64,000 nucleotides of DNA. It comes from Acidimicrobiales bacterium. GTDB lineage: Bacteria > Actinomycetota > Acidimicrobiia > Acidimicrobiales > Aldehydirespiratoraceae. The stretch lies in contig JAJCXX010000048.1 of assembly GCA_029263195.1 (NCBI GenBank), positions 1 to 64,000 on the forward strand, in the 5' to 3' direction. A model generated the notes under the pieces. It was not told the DNA's origin. It worked only from the letters and a program-made list of their open reading frames with translations, and searched no databases. Position 1 is the stretch's first letter. The number at the start of each line of letters is the position of its first letter. Below are positions 7,915 through 16,177 of this stretch, piece by piece. Both the position numbers and the translations under genes were made by a program.

Positions 7915-8432
7915 GCCAGCTCGACGGCACCGGAATGAAGCGCCTTCACCGCGAATGGAGGCACCGCACCACCGGCCGTGTGGCTCTGATCCTCGATGGG
8001 GTCCAGAATCCGTTCAACATCGGTTCGATCATTCGCACCGCGGCGGCCGAACGAGTCGACCACCTCTGGATCGCAGGCGGAACCGCTCCCTCCCACGAAA
8101 AGGTCAACAAGACCGCATTGGGCACAGCCAGGTACCTCACGTGGACCGAAGTCGCCACCGGGCCTGATGCGGTGGCCGCAGCGTCGGCCGCCGGGTACCG
8201 CACGGTCGCCGTTGAACTCACCGCCACGGCCGTGCCCATCCACGACGTCGAGATGGGTACCGACGTCGCTCTCGTGATCGGTCACGAAGATCGCGGCGTC
8301 ACCCCGGCCACGATCGCGGCCTGCGATGCCGTGGCGTTTATTCCTCAGCTCGGCAAGGTCGGCTCGCTCAACGTCGCCTCAGCAACCTCGATAGCGATCT
8401 ACGAGGCCCGCCGACGGGCCTGGACACGATAG
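7911..8432 (+). CDS. TrmH/SpoU-family RNA 2'-O-methyltransferase
   Basis: A 173-residue protein consisting almost only of the SpoU (SPOUT) knot domain. The three SpoU motifs are visible: LDGVQNPFNIGSIIRTAAA, VIGHEDRGVTP, and PQLGKVGSLNVASATSIAIY. It probably ribose-methylates a tRNA or rRNA. The family often carries N- or C-terminal RNA-binding extensions, which are nearly absent here. The frame is open further upstream, but the ATG at 7911 forms the ATGA overlap and begins where homology begins. It converges on the gene at 8434. Confidence 0.85.
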   Translation: MSQLDGTGMKRLHREWRHRTTGRVALILDGVQNPFNIGSIIRTAAAERVDHLWIAGGTAPSHEKVNKTALGTARYLTWTEVATGPDAVAAASAAGYRTVAVELTATAVPIHDVEMGTDVALVIGHEDRGVTPATIAACDAVAFIPQLGKVGSLNVASATSIAIYEARRRAWTR

Positions 8433-8433
8433 T

Positions 8434-8976
8434 TCAGCTCGGGGGCACCGCCGATCGGCAGGCCCTCACGATCGCGTCCTCGAGCCCTCCGGGATTTCCG
8501 GCGAATGCCAGGTTGCACTCGAGATAGTGGTCGGCTCCGTCGTGGAACATCGCCACAGACACGACAGTCTGATTGCCGGCGGTGATGGCCCGCAACACGT
8601 GGGCGTCGCCCTCATCGGACTCGACCAAGCCAAAAAGCAGATCGCCCGCGTCTTCGCGCGCTCGTGTGAAGGTCTCGAGTCGGCTCTCGATTGTCCGCCA
8701 CTCATCCAGGGATCTCTCGACGCAGCCGTCGGGGCCGCACGCCCAGGCGATCGTCCACGAATCGACATTGCTCAGATCGGCGCCCGGAGGTTCAAAACGA
8801 AACTGGGTGTCGGCGCTCGCTACCCATCCTGCGGGGATGTCGACCACCACACCGTCGACGGTCGTCACCCGTTCCATGGAGGGGCCCTCGTCTCCACCGG
8901 AGATCACCAGCAACACTCCAACCGCCGCCGCTGCCAGGAGCCCGAACATGGGGACGAGACGCTTCACGGAAGTCAT
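8434..8976 (-). CDS. membrane-anchored hypothetical protein
   Basis: A 180-residue protein with one hydrophobic anchor or signal at about residues 6-25 (VPMFGLLAAAAVGVLLVIS) and an exported domain. The outer part has four cysteines that could pair (CGPDGC, ECNLAF, RACRS) and a VVVDIPAGWVAS stretch like that of small secreted actinobacterial proteins. It is not a clear lipoprotein, as no lipobox cysteine follows the hydrophobic segment. The ATG at 8976 overlaps the priA stop as ATGA, so it is the last gene of the pyr-priA run. Function unknown. Confidence 0.65.
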   Translation of the reverse strand: MTSVKRLVPMFGLLAAAAVGVLLVISGGDEGPSMERVTTVDGVVVDIPAGWVASADTQFRFEPPGADLSNVDSWTIAWACGPDGCVERSLDEWRTIESRLETFTRAREDAGDLLFGLVESDEGDAHVLRAITAGNQTVVSVAMFHDGADHYLECNLAFAGNPGGLEDAIVRACRSAVPPS

Positions 8977-10709
8977 ACTCGCAGCGGATCTACATCTATC
9001 CTCAGCCGACCCGCGGGACGAGGGGTGTCGGAAAGGGCATCGAGCAGGCTGTCGCGAATCGCGGCCCGCAACAGCCATCTACCGTCGAGAGGGCCCCGCA
9101 CGGTCACCCCGTCGTGGCTGCCGAACAACTCGATGAAATCTGCGGCGCCGGCACCGCTAACGAGGGCCTCGGATCCGTAGGGCGGGAGTCCGATCTCTCG
9201 CCGGCGGTCTCGCTCGGCGGTGGCGACGATGGAAGGGTCGGACCGCACCGCGGCCCGAACCACGATGTGATCGGGCTGCCTGGTCTGCAGAACGACTCTC
9301 CCGCCGTCGGAATGGCCACCTACCAGCCTCGCGGCTCTGGCTATCAGCGCCAACGCCTGCTCCGCGGCGCGTTGGCGGGGCGCCAGCAACTCTTGATCGA
9401 GATCGAGGAATACGACGATGTCGGCTCGCTCGACTCGGTGCAGCACCGCCTCGGTTCCGATGACGACTCGACTCTCAGGGGGAAGATCGGACTCCGAGGT
9501 GATCTCGTCGACTTCCTCCCCCACCAATGCGGCCAACTCTTCTCTGGCTCGGGTCACTCCCATGCGCAGATTCCGTAGGGCGGTGGCGCCGCAGTGGGCA
9601 CACACCACCGGACGAGATTCCGAGCCATCCGAGGTCTCCAGGACCGTGTCGACAAGCACCATCGGAGCGCGGCCGTCCTCGGTGCGTACCAACTCGCCAC
9701 AGGACCCGCAGGCCAGCAGCCGAGAGCGACCCTTCCGGTTGAGCACGCATATGACACGTTGGTCGCCGCGGATTCGTTCGGATAGCCCCTCGGCGAAGGG
9801 ACCACCGCGAGTCGGGTCCTCGTCGCGGCGATCGAGCACCTCGACCGTGGGCCAGCCGAGGCGCTCGGCCGCTCGGTCCGGTCGGAACAGCTTTCCCGCC
9901 CTGAGGGCCTCCAACGACGGTGTGGCTGATGTGAGCACGACCGGTGCTTCCTTCCTACGGGCCCGCTCGAGCGCAACATCGCGGGCGTGCCAGCTCGGAG
10001 TGCGTTCATTCTTGAGCGACTCGTCGTCTTCGTCGATAACCACGACCGCCGCGAGGTTGGGCATGGGCATCCAGGCCGCCGACCTGGTGCCGACCACCGT
10101 TGCACCCCCCGCGGCCAGCGGCCAGTCGTCGGGGGCCAGAGCGACCGAAATACCGGCGCGACGCAGCACGATCGCCAGCATTCTGGCTCGTGCATGGTCG
10201 GGCACGATGATCAGGGCATCGCCGAGGCGACAGGCCGCCAACGCCACCGGACTGACGTCATGGGAGGGGGGAACTCGCACTATGGCCGAGCCGACCCGGA
10301 ACGCCTCGTCGAACACGTCGATCGGACCGCTCGGGGCCGGCCGGCGCGCTGGTGTCGTCGGAATTCCGGCGAGCATCCGAGGAGGTGACGCCGCGCGGAG
10401 AAACGCCACTTTCCGACCGGCCCAACGTCGGGCGGCCCAAATCGACAGATCGATCATCTCGGCACTGGGTCCGACTCCACTCAGCTTGGAGATCTCCGCC
10501 AGCTTCACCCCGGGAGGAGGTTCCACGTCGACGGCGGTGATCCAACCGGCCACGCGGCGACCGTGAAGCACCACTCGCACCATCGACCCGACACCAACCC
10601 GGTCGGCCAGACCATCAGATGACCAGGAATCGGGTATGAGATAATCAAACTCGCGGTCGATCGCCCCCACATCAGGCATCACCCGGACGACGCGTCCTGA
10701 CTGACCCAT
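8973..10709 (-). CDS. priA: primosomal protein N', helicase-degenerate
   Basis: The actinobacterial form of PriA, the replication restart protein. The N-terminal 3'-DNA-binding domain is present (about 1-105, GAIDREFDYLIPD, then VRVVLHGRRVAGWIT). The helicase core is eroded: no Walker A GxGKT was found, and the DEAH position reads IDEDDESLKNERTPSWHARD. Only two CxxC pairs remain (CGSCG, CAHCG) instead of the four in the E. coli protein. ATP-driven unwinding is therefore unlikely, and a DNA-structure-binding or loading role is inferred. The ATG at 10709 gives 578 residues. metK lies upstream, as in many actinobacteria. Confidence 0.85.
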   Translation of the reverse strand: MGQSGRVVRVMPDVGAIDREFDYLIPDSWSSDGLADRVGVGSMVRVVLHGRRVAGWITAVDVEPPPGVKLAEISKLSGVGPSAEMIDLSIWAARRWAGRKVAFLRAASPPRMLAGIPTTPARRPAPSGPIDVFDEAFRVGSAIVRVPPSHDVSPVALAACRLGDALIIVPDHARARMLAIVLRRAGISVALAPDDWPLAAGGATVVGTRSAAWMPMPNLAAVVVIDEDDESLKNERTPSWHARDVALERARRKEAPVVLTSATPSLEALRAGKLFRPDRAAERLGWPTVEVLDRRDEDPTRGGPFAEGLSERIRGDQRVICVLNRKGRSRLLACGSCGELVRTEDGRAPMVLVDTVLETSDGSESRPVVCAHCGATALRNLRMGVTRAREELAALVGEEVDEITSESDLPPESRVVIGTEAVLHRVERADIVVFLDLDQELLAPRQRAAEQALALIARAARLVGGHSDGGRVVLQTRQPDHIVVRAAVRSDPSIVATAERDRRREIGLPPYGSEALVSGAGAADFIELFGSHDGVTVRGPLDGRWLLRAAIRDSLLDALSDTPRPAGRLRIDVDPLRV

Positions 10710-10774
10710 GGGAGCCGGATCGGTGCGGCCGGACGCGTGGTCTCCGGAAATGAGGCTCTGCTGGTCGGCCTCGT

Positions 10775-11977
10775 TCAGAGTCCGAGGGCCGATTTCAAAT
10801 CGTCGACTCGATCGAGGCGCTCCCAAGGGAACAGACCGTCGTCGGTGTGGCGACCGAAATGCCCGTAGGCGGCGGTGGCTTGGTATATCGGACGGCGGAG
10901 ATCGAGGTCGAGCAGAATGGCTGCCGGCCGAAGGTCGAAGACATCGTCGACTGCTTTCTCGATGGATGCTCGATCGACCGTCTCGGAGCCGAACGTCTCG
11001 ACGAAGACCGACACCGGGTGAGCCATACCGATCGCGTAGGCGACCTGTATCTCACAGCGACTTGCGGCACCGGACGCCACGACGTTCTTGGCGACCCAGC
11101 GGGTGGCGTAGGCGGCAGATCGGTCGACCTTCGACGGGTCCTTGCCGGAGAAGGCACCGCCGCCGTGACGGGCCATGCCGCCGTAGGTGTCGACGATGAT
11201 CTTCCGGCCGGTGAGACCGGCGTCTCCGACCGGGCCGCCGATGACGAACCGACCGGTGGGGTTGACGTAGACGTCGTAGTCGTCGTCGGCGAACTCGGCG
11301 GGAATGACCGGCCGGATCACGTGTTCGATCAGATCGGGGCGGATCATGGTGTCGCGGTCGATGCCGTCGTTGTGTTGGGTGGAGACCAACACCGTCTTGA
11401 GTCGAACCGGCCGGTTTTCCTCGTATTCGAACGTCACCTGGGTCTTGGCGTCGGGGCGCAGGTAGGGAATCGTACCGGCCTTGCGAACCTCGGCGTGGCG
11501 TTCGGCCATGCGATGGGCGAGGTGAATCGGCAGCGGCATCAACACATCGGTTTCGTCGGACGCGTATCCGAACATCATCCCCTGATCACCAGCGCCCTGC
11601 CGGTTGAGCTGATCTTCCTCACCGGCAGTTCCCGAACGCACCTCTTCGGAGTCGTCGACTCCCTGGGAGATATCGGGTGACTGTTCGTCGATCGCTAGCA
11701 TCACACCACAGGTGTTGCCGTCGTACCCGAACGACTCGCGGTCGTAGCCGATGTCACAAATCGTCTTGCGAACGGTGCCGGGGATATCGACGTAGGCCTC
11801 GGTGGTGATCTCACCCGCCACCATGGCAAGCCCGGTGGTGACCATGGTCTCGCAGGCCACCCGACTCATCGGGTCCTGAGCGAGCATGGCGTCGAGAATC
11901 GCGTCGGAAATCTGGTCGGCCATCTTGTCGGGATGTCCTTCAGAAACGCTTTCTGAGGTGAAGGTCCAACGGGTCAC
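10775..11977 (-). CDS. metK: S-adenosylmethionine synthetase
   Basis: Makes SAM from ATP and methionine. At 400 residues it has normal length, and it starts with [20 protein letters not shown], the ATP-binding HPDK motif. Further signatures are [10 protein letters not shown] and the phosphate loop [16 protein letters not shown]. The GTG at 11977 was chosen because it overlaps the coaBC stop (GTGA) and the family sequence begins there. No SAM riboswitch is expected, as the gene has no leader of its own. Confidence 0.97.
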   Translation of the reverse strand: MTRWTFTSESVSEGHPDKMADQISDAILDAMLAQDPMSRVACETMVTTGLAMVAGEITTEAYVDIPGTVRKTICDIGYDRESFGYDGNTCGVMLAIDEQSPDISQGVDDSEEVRSGTAGEEDQLNRQGAGDQGMMFGYASDETDVLMPLPIHLAHRMAERHAEVRKAGTIPYLRPDAKTQVTFEYEENRPVRLKTVLVSTQHNDGIDRDTMIRPDLIEHVIRPVIPAEFADDDYDVYVNPTGRFVIGGPVGDAGLTGRKIIVDTYGGMARHGGGAFSGKDPSKVDRSAAYATRWVAKNVVASGAASRCEIQVAYAIGMAHPVSVFVETFGSETVDRASIEKAVDDVFDLRPAAILLDLDLRRPIYQATAAYGHFGRHTDDGLFPWERLDRVDDLKSALGL

Positions 11978-13203
11978 GTTTGCTCCTGATTGTCGGATTG
12001 GCGTTCGATGAGGCCAATCGCCGCATCGAGAACATAACGGGCAACGTCGCGCTTGTCGCACAGAGGGAGATGCTGCCTGGCGCCACCGGCTGTCAACACC
12101 ACCACTTCGTTGGTCTCGTGCTCGAACCCGACGCCGGGCTTGGAAACATCGTTGGCGATGATCATGTCGAGATTCTTGCGGTCGAGCTTTCCAGCGGCGT
12201 TGCTCTCGAGTTCGTCGGTTTCTGCCGCGAACCCGATCAAGATCTGCCTTTCGGGCTTGACGGCGCCCAGCCCGGCAAGGATGTCGAGCGTGGGGACCAG
12301 CTCAATCTGAGGCACTCCACCACTCTTTTTCAACTTGTGGTCGACCGGCTCGGCCGGACGGAAGTCGGCGACTGCTGCTGCCATCACCACCACATCAGCT
12401 TTTGCGGCATGAACGCTGCAGGCCTGAGCCATCTCATCGGCGCTTGCAACATCAACCACGTCGACATCATCAGGAGCGGTTTCGGGTGAGGTCGTGATCA
12501 ACACCACATCGGCCCCTCTCGAGCGGGCCTCGGCGGCGAACGCGTGGCCCTGGCGTCCCGACGATCGGTTGCCGATGTATCGGACGGCATCGATGGGCTC
12601 ACGGGTACCCCCGGCGGTGACGAGAACCCTCCGGCCTGCGTAGTCGGCGGTGGAACCACCGGCGAGTGCTGCGCTGACGGCAGCGAGAATTCTCTCGGGA
12701 GCCGCCAGTCGACCCTCCCCCAGGTCGCCCCCGGCCAATCGACCGCTCTCCGGAGAAACAATGACAACTCCACGCTCGGCCAACACACTGAGGTTTTCCT
12801 GTACGGAGACCTGCTCCCACATCTCGGTGTGCATGGCGGGGCACACCACGATCGGTGCTCGGGTAGCAAGGAGCGTCGCGGTGAGGAGGTCACCGGAACG
12901 ACCTGATCGGAGATCGGAGATAACCCGCGCCGTCGCCGGACACACCACGATCAGATCTGCCGATTGGCCCAATTCAGTGTGAGGTATGGACGATCCCGGA
13001 TCGTCGAACAGCGACGTTCGCGCCCGTTCGCTTGCCAGAGCGGAGAACGTGGGTGGCCCGACCATCCGGCAGGCCGATTCAGTGAGCACCGGTATGACGT
13101 GTGCCCCGGCATCCACCAGCCGGCGACAGACCTCCACCGCCTTGTAGGCGGCTATGCCCCCGGTGACACCGAGGACCACCCGTCGGTCGGTGAGGTTGCG
13201 CAT
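11974..13203 (-). CDS. coaBC: CoaBC phosphopantothenoylcysteine synthase/decarboxylase
   Basis: Bifunctional coenzyme A biosynthesis enzyme of 409 residues. The N-terminal CoaC flavoprotein half shows [18 protein letters not shown]. The loop usually written PAMNxxMW reads PAMHTEMW, which I recall as the mycobacterial form. The C-terminal CoaB half shows [20 protein letters not shown] and NRSSGRQG, followed by the AAAVADFRP segment and the LKKSGG lysines. The ATG is at 13203, 22 bp after the rpoZ stop. Confidence 0.96.
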   Translation of the reverse strand: MRNLTDRRVVLGVTGGIAAYKAVEVCRRLVDAGAHVIPVLTESACRMVGPPTFSALASERARTSLFDDPGSSIPHTELGQSADLIVVCPATARVISDLRSGRSGDLLTATLLATRAPIVVCPAMHTEMWEQVSVQENLSVLAERGVVIVSPESGRLAGGDLGEGRLAAPERILAAVSAALAGGSTADYAGRRVLVTAGGTREPIDAVRYIGNRSSGRQGHAFAAEARSRGADVVLITTSPETAPDDVDVVDVASADEMAQACSVHAAKADVVVMAAAVADFRPAEPVDHKLKKSGGVPQIELVPTLDILAGLGAVKPERQILIGFAAETDELESNAAGKLDRKNLDMIIANDVSKPGVGFEHETNEVVVLTAGGARQHLPLCDKRDVARYVLDAAIGLIERQSDNQEQT

Positions 13204-13225
13204 CGCGGCCAGCGAGAATTCTCGT

Positions 13226-13549
13226 TCAGGCGCTCTTGTCGGAGTCGGAACCCTCGGTTGCGTCCGGGGTCACCTCCGACGGTTCTTCTTCAATGGCGTC
13301 GGGGTCGACCTCGACTGCCAGGATCTTTCCGGCAGCAATCTCCTCGAATGCGATCGACAGAGGTCGAGACGCCGTGGAGGTGACCTGCGGCGGGATGCTC
13401 GCCCCTATGCCCTGCCCGAGTTGACCGACGTAGTCGGTGATCTCCCGGCTGCGTCGCGACGACAGGGCGACGAGTCGGAATTTCGAGCCGGCCCTCTCGA
13501 GGAGATCCTCGATGGGGGGGTTCATCATTGTGTCGTAGCCGTGTGCCAT
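13226..13549 (-). CDS. rpoZ: RNA polymerase omega subunit
   Basis: Small assembly subunit of RNA polymerase, 107 residues. The conserved core PPIEDLLERAGSKFRLV, then SSRRSREITDY is present, followed by the actinobacterial segment ending SRPLSIAFEEIAAGKI. The last 30 residues form an acidic tail (EEEPSEVTPDATEGSDSDKS). The ATG at 13549 is preferred over the adjacent GTG at 13552 because AGAGG lies 6 bases before the ATG but only 3 before the GTG. Confidence 0.92.
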   Translation of the reverse strand: MAHGYDTMMNPPIEDLLERAGSKFRLVALSSRRSREITDYVGQLGQGIGASIPPQVTSTASRPLSIAFEEIAAGKILAVEVDPDAIEEEPSEVTPDATEGSDSDKSA

Positions 13550-13605
13550 CACGTGCCTCTCAGTGGTGCTGACCAGCCGTGATCGGATACGGCCGGGTTG
13601 TCAGG

Positions 13606-14175
13606 CTAACAGCCCGTTGGCTGGCCGCGACGGCCCTCTATCAGAGCCTCGATCTCGATGACCGCTCGGTCGAGATCATCGTTGATGACAATTTCGCAGC
13701 CCAGCTCGTGAGCCAGCTCCACTTCCTCAGCGGCCTTCTCCAGCCGGGCCATCACCTTCTCATCGGGATCTCCGCGGCCCCGCAGCCGTTCCTCCTGATG
13801 GGCTCGGCTGGGTGCATCGACGAAGATCAGCAGCGCCTCGGGATACTGGTTGTTGATCTGGCGCGCTCCGTTGACGTCGATCTCGAACACGACATCGTGA
13901 CCGGTCGGCGGATCAGGCACGGGTGTTCCCTGCATGTAGTCGAGGAAGTCGACCCATTCGAGAAAGCCGCCATCGGCCACTTGAGTCTGGAACAGTTCTC
14001 GATTGGTGAAGTGGTATGCCTCCATCGATTCACCGCCCCGGCGCGCCCGGGTAGTCCAGCTTCGCGACAACCACAGCCTCGGATCTCGGTCGAGCAAACG
14101 GGCAACGATCGTGCCCTTGCCCACTCCCCCGGGTCCCGAGATGACGACGATCAACCGCTGATCGAGATGGCCCAC
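13606..14175 (-). CDS. gmk: guanylate kinase
   Basis: Phosphorylates GMP to GDP with ATP. The 189 residues contain the P-loop SGPGGVGKGTIVARLL and the GMP-binding region WTTRARRGGESMEAYHF, with the second half VVFEIDVNGARQI. It starts with GTG 6 bp after the mihF stop, the conserved mihF-gmk-rpoZ order of actinobacteria. Confidence 0.96.
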   Translation of the reverse strand: MGHLDQRLIVVISGPGGVGKGTIVARLLDRDPRLWLSRSWTTRARRGGESMEAYHFTNRELFQTQVADGGFLEWVDFLDYMQGTPVPDPPTGHDVVFEIDVNGARQINNQYPEALLIFVDAPSRAHQEERLRGRGDPDEKVMARLEKAAEEVELAHELGCEIVINDDLDRAVIEIEALIEGRRGQPTGC

Positions 14176-14181
14176 GGGACC

Positions 14182-14496
14182 TCAGCCGAACGCGGCCAAG
14201 AGCTTTTCGCGCTGCGAGTCGCCCAAGCCCCGGATTCGCCGATTGTGGGCGATGCCGACCTCTTCCATGGTGCGACGGGCCTTCACCTTGCCGACCCCGG
14301 GCAACGACTCGAGCACGGCCAGCACCTTGGTGCGCGCGATCAACTCGTTGTTCTCGGCTTCGCCTAGAAGCTCACGGAACGTGATCGAACCCATCTTCAG
14401 GCGTTGCTTCAGCTCGGCCCGGAATCTTCTAGCCTCGGCCGCTTTGACCAGTGCGGCGGCTCGTTGCTCGTCTGAAAGCTTGGGTGGACCACTCAT
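14182..14496 (-). CDS. mihF: actinobacterial integration host factor (mIHF)
   Basis: Nucleoid-associated DNA-binding protein of 104 residues. The C-terminal helix-two-turn-helix region reads VLAVLESLPGVGKVKARRTM, followed by EEVGIAHNRRIRGLGDSQ, the signature of mIHF from mycobacteria and streptomycetes. The N-terminal basic helix EARRFRAELKQRLKMG is also typical. This family is restricted to Actinobacteria and is the strongest lineage marker in the window. It lies 24 bp downstream of pyrF. Confidence 0.95.
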   Translation of the reverse strand: MSGPPKLSDEQRAAALVKAAEARRFRAELKQRLKMGSITFRELLGEAENNELIARTKVLAVLESLPGVGKVKARRTMEEVGIAHNRRIRGLGDSQREKLLAAFG

Positions 14497-14520
14497 GGGG
14501 CGACCCTACCCGAACAGAAC

Positions 14521-15270
14521 TCAGCTCGCCGCTTCAACGGACTCGTGGATCTTCTGAGCGGCTGCTATCGGGTCCTTCGCCGCCGTGACCGTTCGGCCGA
14601 TCACCAACAGGTCGGCTCCGCCGGTGATGGCGTCCTCCGGTGATGCCGCCTGGGCCTGATCGTCGACTCGATCGCCCAACATTCTGATTCCCGGGACGAT
14701 CCGGAGTAGTCGCGGAGCGTAGTGGTAGGCCTCGCTCAGGTCGCTGGCCGAGCAAACGATTCCTGTGCATCCGGCCTCGGCCGCGAGCATCACTCGTTTC
14801 GGCATGATGTGTGATGGAGCATCGCCGTCGCTGGTGAGCACGGTGATGGCGAGAGAGTTCGGCTGTTCGAGTCCGGCGTTGTATGCCCCTTCGGAGAATC
14901 CCTGCACCCCGGCGGCCAGCATGTCGACACCGCCATGGGCGTGGAACGTGAGGTACTTCACGCCCAATGCGCCGAGAACACGCGACGCCTTGCCCACCGT
15001 GGTGGGGATGTCGTGGAGCTTGAGATCGAGAAAGATGTCGTACCCGAGATCGGAGATGGCCCCGATCGCTTCGGGTCCGGCGGCCGAATAAAGCTCCAGG
15101 CCGATCTTGGCGACCGAGAAGTAATCGCCGAGTTGCCGGCCGATTCGGATCGCCGCCACCAGATCATCGACATCGAGCGCCAAGGCCAATTTGTCGGACG
15201 TGTTGACGTCGACCTGTTCCTCGTTCTCTTGGCCCTCGTCGCCCTGCTTCTCGTCGTCTTGTTCAGCCAT
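14521..15270 (-). CDS. pyrF: orotidine 5'-phosphate decarboxylase
   Basis: Last step of UMP synthesis. The catalytic charged network appears in FLDLKLHDIPTTVGKA, and the phosphate-binding end in DLLVIGRTVTAAKDP. The first 24 residues ([20 protein letters not shown] and on) form an acidic extension not needed for the barrel. The enzyme proper resembles the B. subtilis and E. coli type rather than the mycobacterial type. The gene overlaps pyrD by 8 bp. Confidence 0.95.
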   Translation of the reverse strand: MAEQDDEKQGDEGQENEEQVDVNTSDKLALALDVDDLVAAIRIGRQLGDYFSVAKIGLELYSAAGPEAIGAISDLGYDIFLDLKLHDIPTTVGKASRVLGALGVKYLTFHAHGGVDMLAAGVQGFSEGAYNAGLEQPNSLAITVLTSDGDAPSHIMPKRVMLAAEAGCTGIVCSASDLSEAYHYAPRLLRIVPGIRMLGDRVDDQAQAASPEDAITGGADLLVIGRTVTAAKDPIAAAQKIHESVEAAS

Positions 15271-16177
15271 GTGCTTCTCCTATGAGATCTTCCAGACGCT
15301 TCACCCCGTGCCGCTCACACCACCGTCGTAGCTCACCCAGAATCCGTTGGGGGGCCCTCGGATCGGCGAATGTGGCGGTGCCGACCTCGACTGCAGATGC
15401 GCCAGCGAGGAGGAACTCTACGACATCAGCACCGGTCGAGGTGCCACCCACTCCCACAATCGCCAGTTCGGGGGCCGCCTCGTGTACGTCGTAGACGGCT
15501 CGGACTGCAACCGGATGGATTGCCGCACCCGACAGACCACCTCGACGGGCACCGAGTACGGGGGATCGGGTCTCAACGTCGATCGCCATCGCCAGCAGGG
15601 TGTTGACCAATACGACTGCCTCGGCCCCAGCTTCGGCCGCAGCGACCGCGATCTCGGCGATGTCGGCAACATTGGGGCTCAACTTCGCCCAGCGGGGACG
15701 ACCACACGCCTCAGTCGCCGCAATCACCTCGGCCGTGGCCGACGGTGAGTGAGCAAACATTCGCCTGCGGTCCTCAAGATTGGGACAGCTCACGTTGATC
15801 TCCACGGCCACCACCTCAGCCGGGGCCCCGCTGAGCGCCTCGGCGGCGGCGCGATAGTCGTCGACGCAGCTTCCCCAGATGCTGGCAATCACAGTGGCGC
15901 CGGTGTCGAGGAGGGCTGGAAGTTCGTCTTGGAGCCACCGATCAATCCCCGGACCCTGCAATCCGACGCTGTTGATCATCCCTGAGGCCGTTGAATGGAC
16001 CCGTGGCGCAGGGTTCCCGGCCCACGGCTCGGCCCGTAGCGACTTGATCACCACTGCCCCGAGCTCGGACAGATCCATGTAGTTGGCCAACTCGGCACCG
16101 TGGCCGACCGTCCCAGATGCTGTGAACACCGGCGCGGAGAACTCGAGCGAGCCAACCACCGTCGTCAGATCGGTCAT
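15263..16177 (-). CDS. pyrD: dihydroorotate dehydrogenase, class 1B catalytic subunit
   Basis: Oxidises dihydroorotate to orotate with FMN. The active-site base is cysteine (INVSCPN), which marks class 1; class 2 enzymes have serine. The segment [14 protein letters not shown] and the run [20 protein letters not shown] closely resemble Firmicute PyrDB (class 1B). The protein has 304 residues and no N-terminal membrane helix. Class 1B enzymes normally need PyrK, which carries FAD and an iron-sulfur cluster, but no pyrK is found between carB and pyrF or elsewhere in the window. The gene overlaps carB as ATGA. Confidence 0.93.
   Translation of the reverse strand: MTDLTTVVGSLEFSAPVFTASGTVGHGAELANYMDLSELGAVVIKSLRAEPWAGNPAPRVHSTASGMINSVGLQGPGIDRWLQDELPALLDTGATVIASIWGSCVDDYRAAAEALSGAPAEVVAVEINVSCPNLEDRRRMFAHSPSATAEVIAATEACGRPRWAKLSPNVADIAEIAVAAAEAGAEAVVLVNTLLAMAIDVETRSPVLGARRGGLSGAAIHPVAVRAVYDVHEAAPELAIVGVGGTSTGADVVEFLLAGASAVEVGTATFADPRAPQRILGELRRWCERHGVKRLEDLIGEAHG

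Noticed and set aside
10775-11977. SAM riboswitch for metK
   Set aside because: metK overlaps coaBC and has no leader that could hold one.
13550-13552. GTG start for rpoZ one codon upstream
   Set aside because: The ribosome site AGAGG would be only 3 bases from it; the ATG has the normal 6-base spacing.
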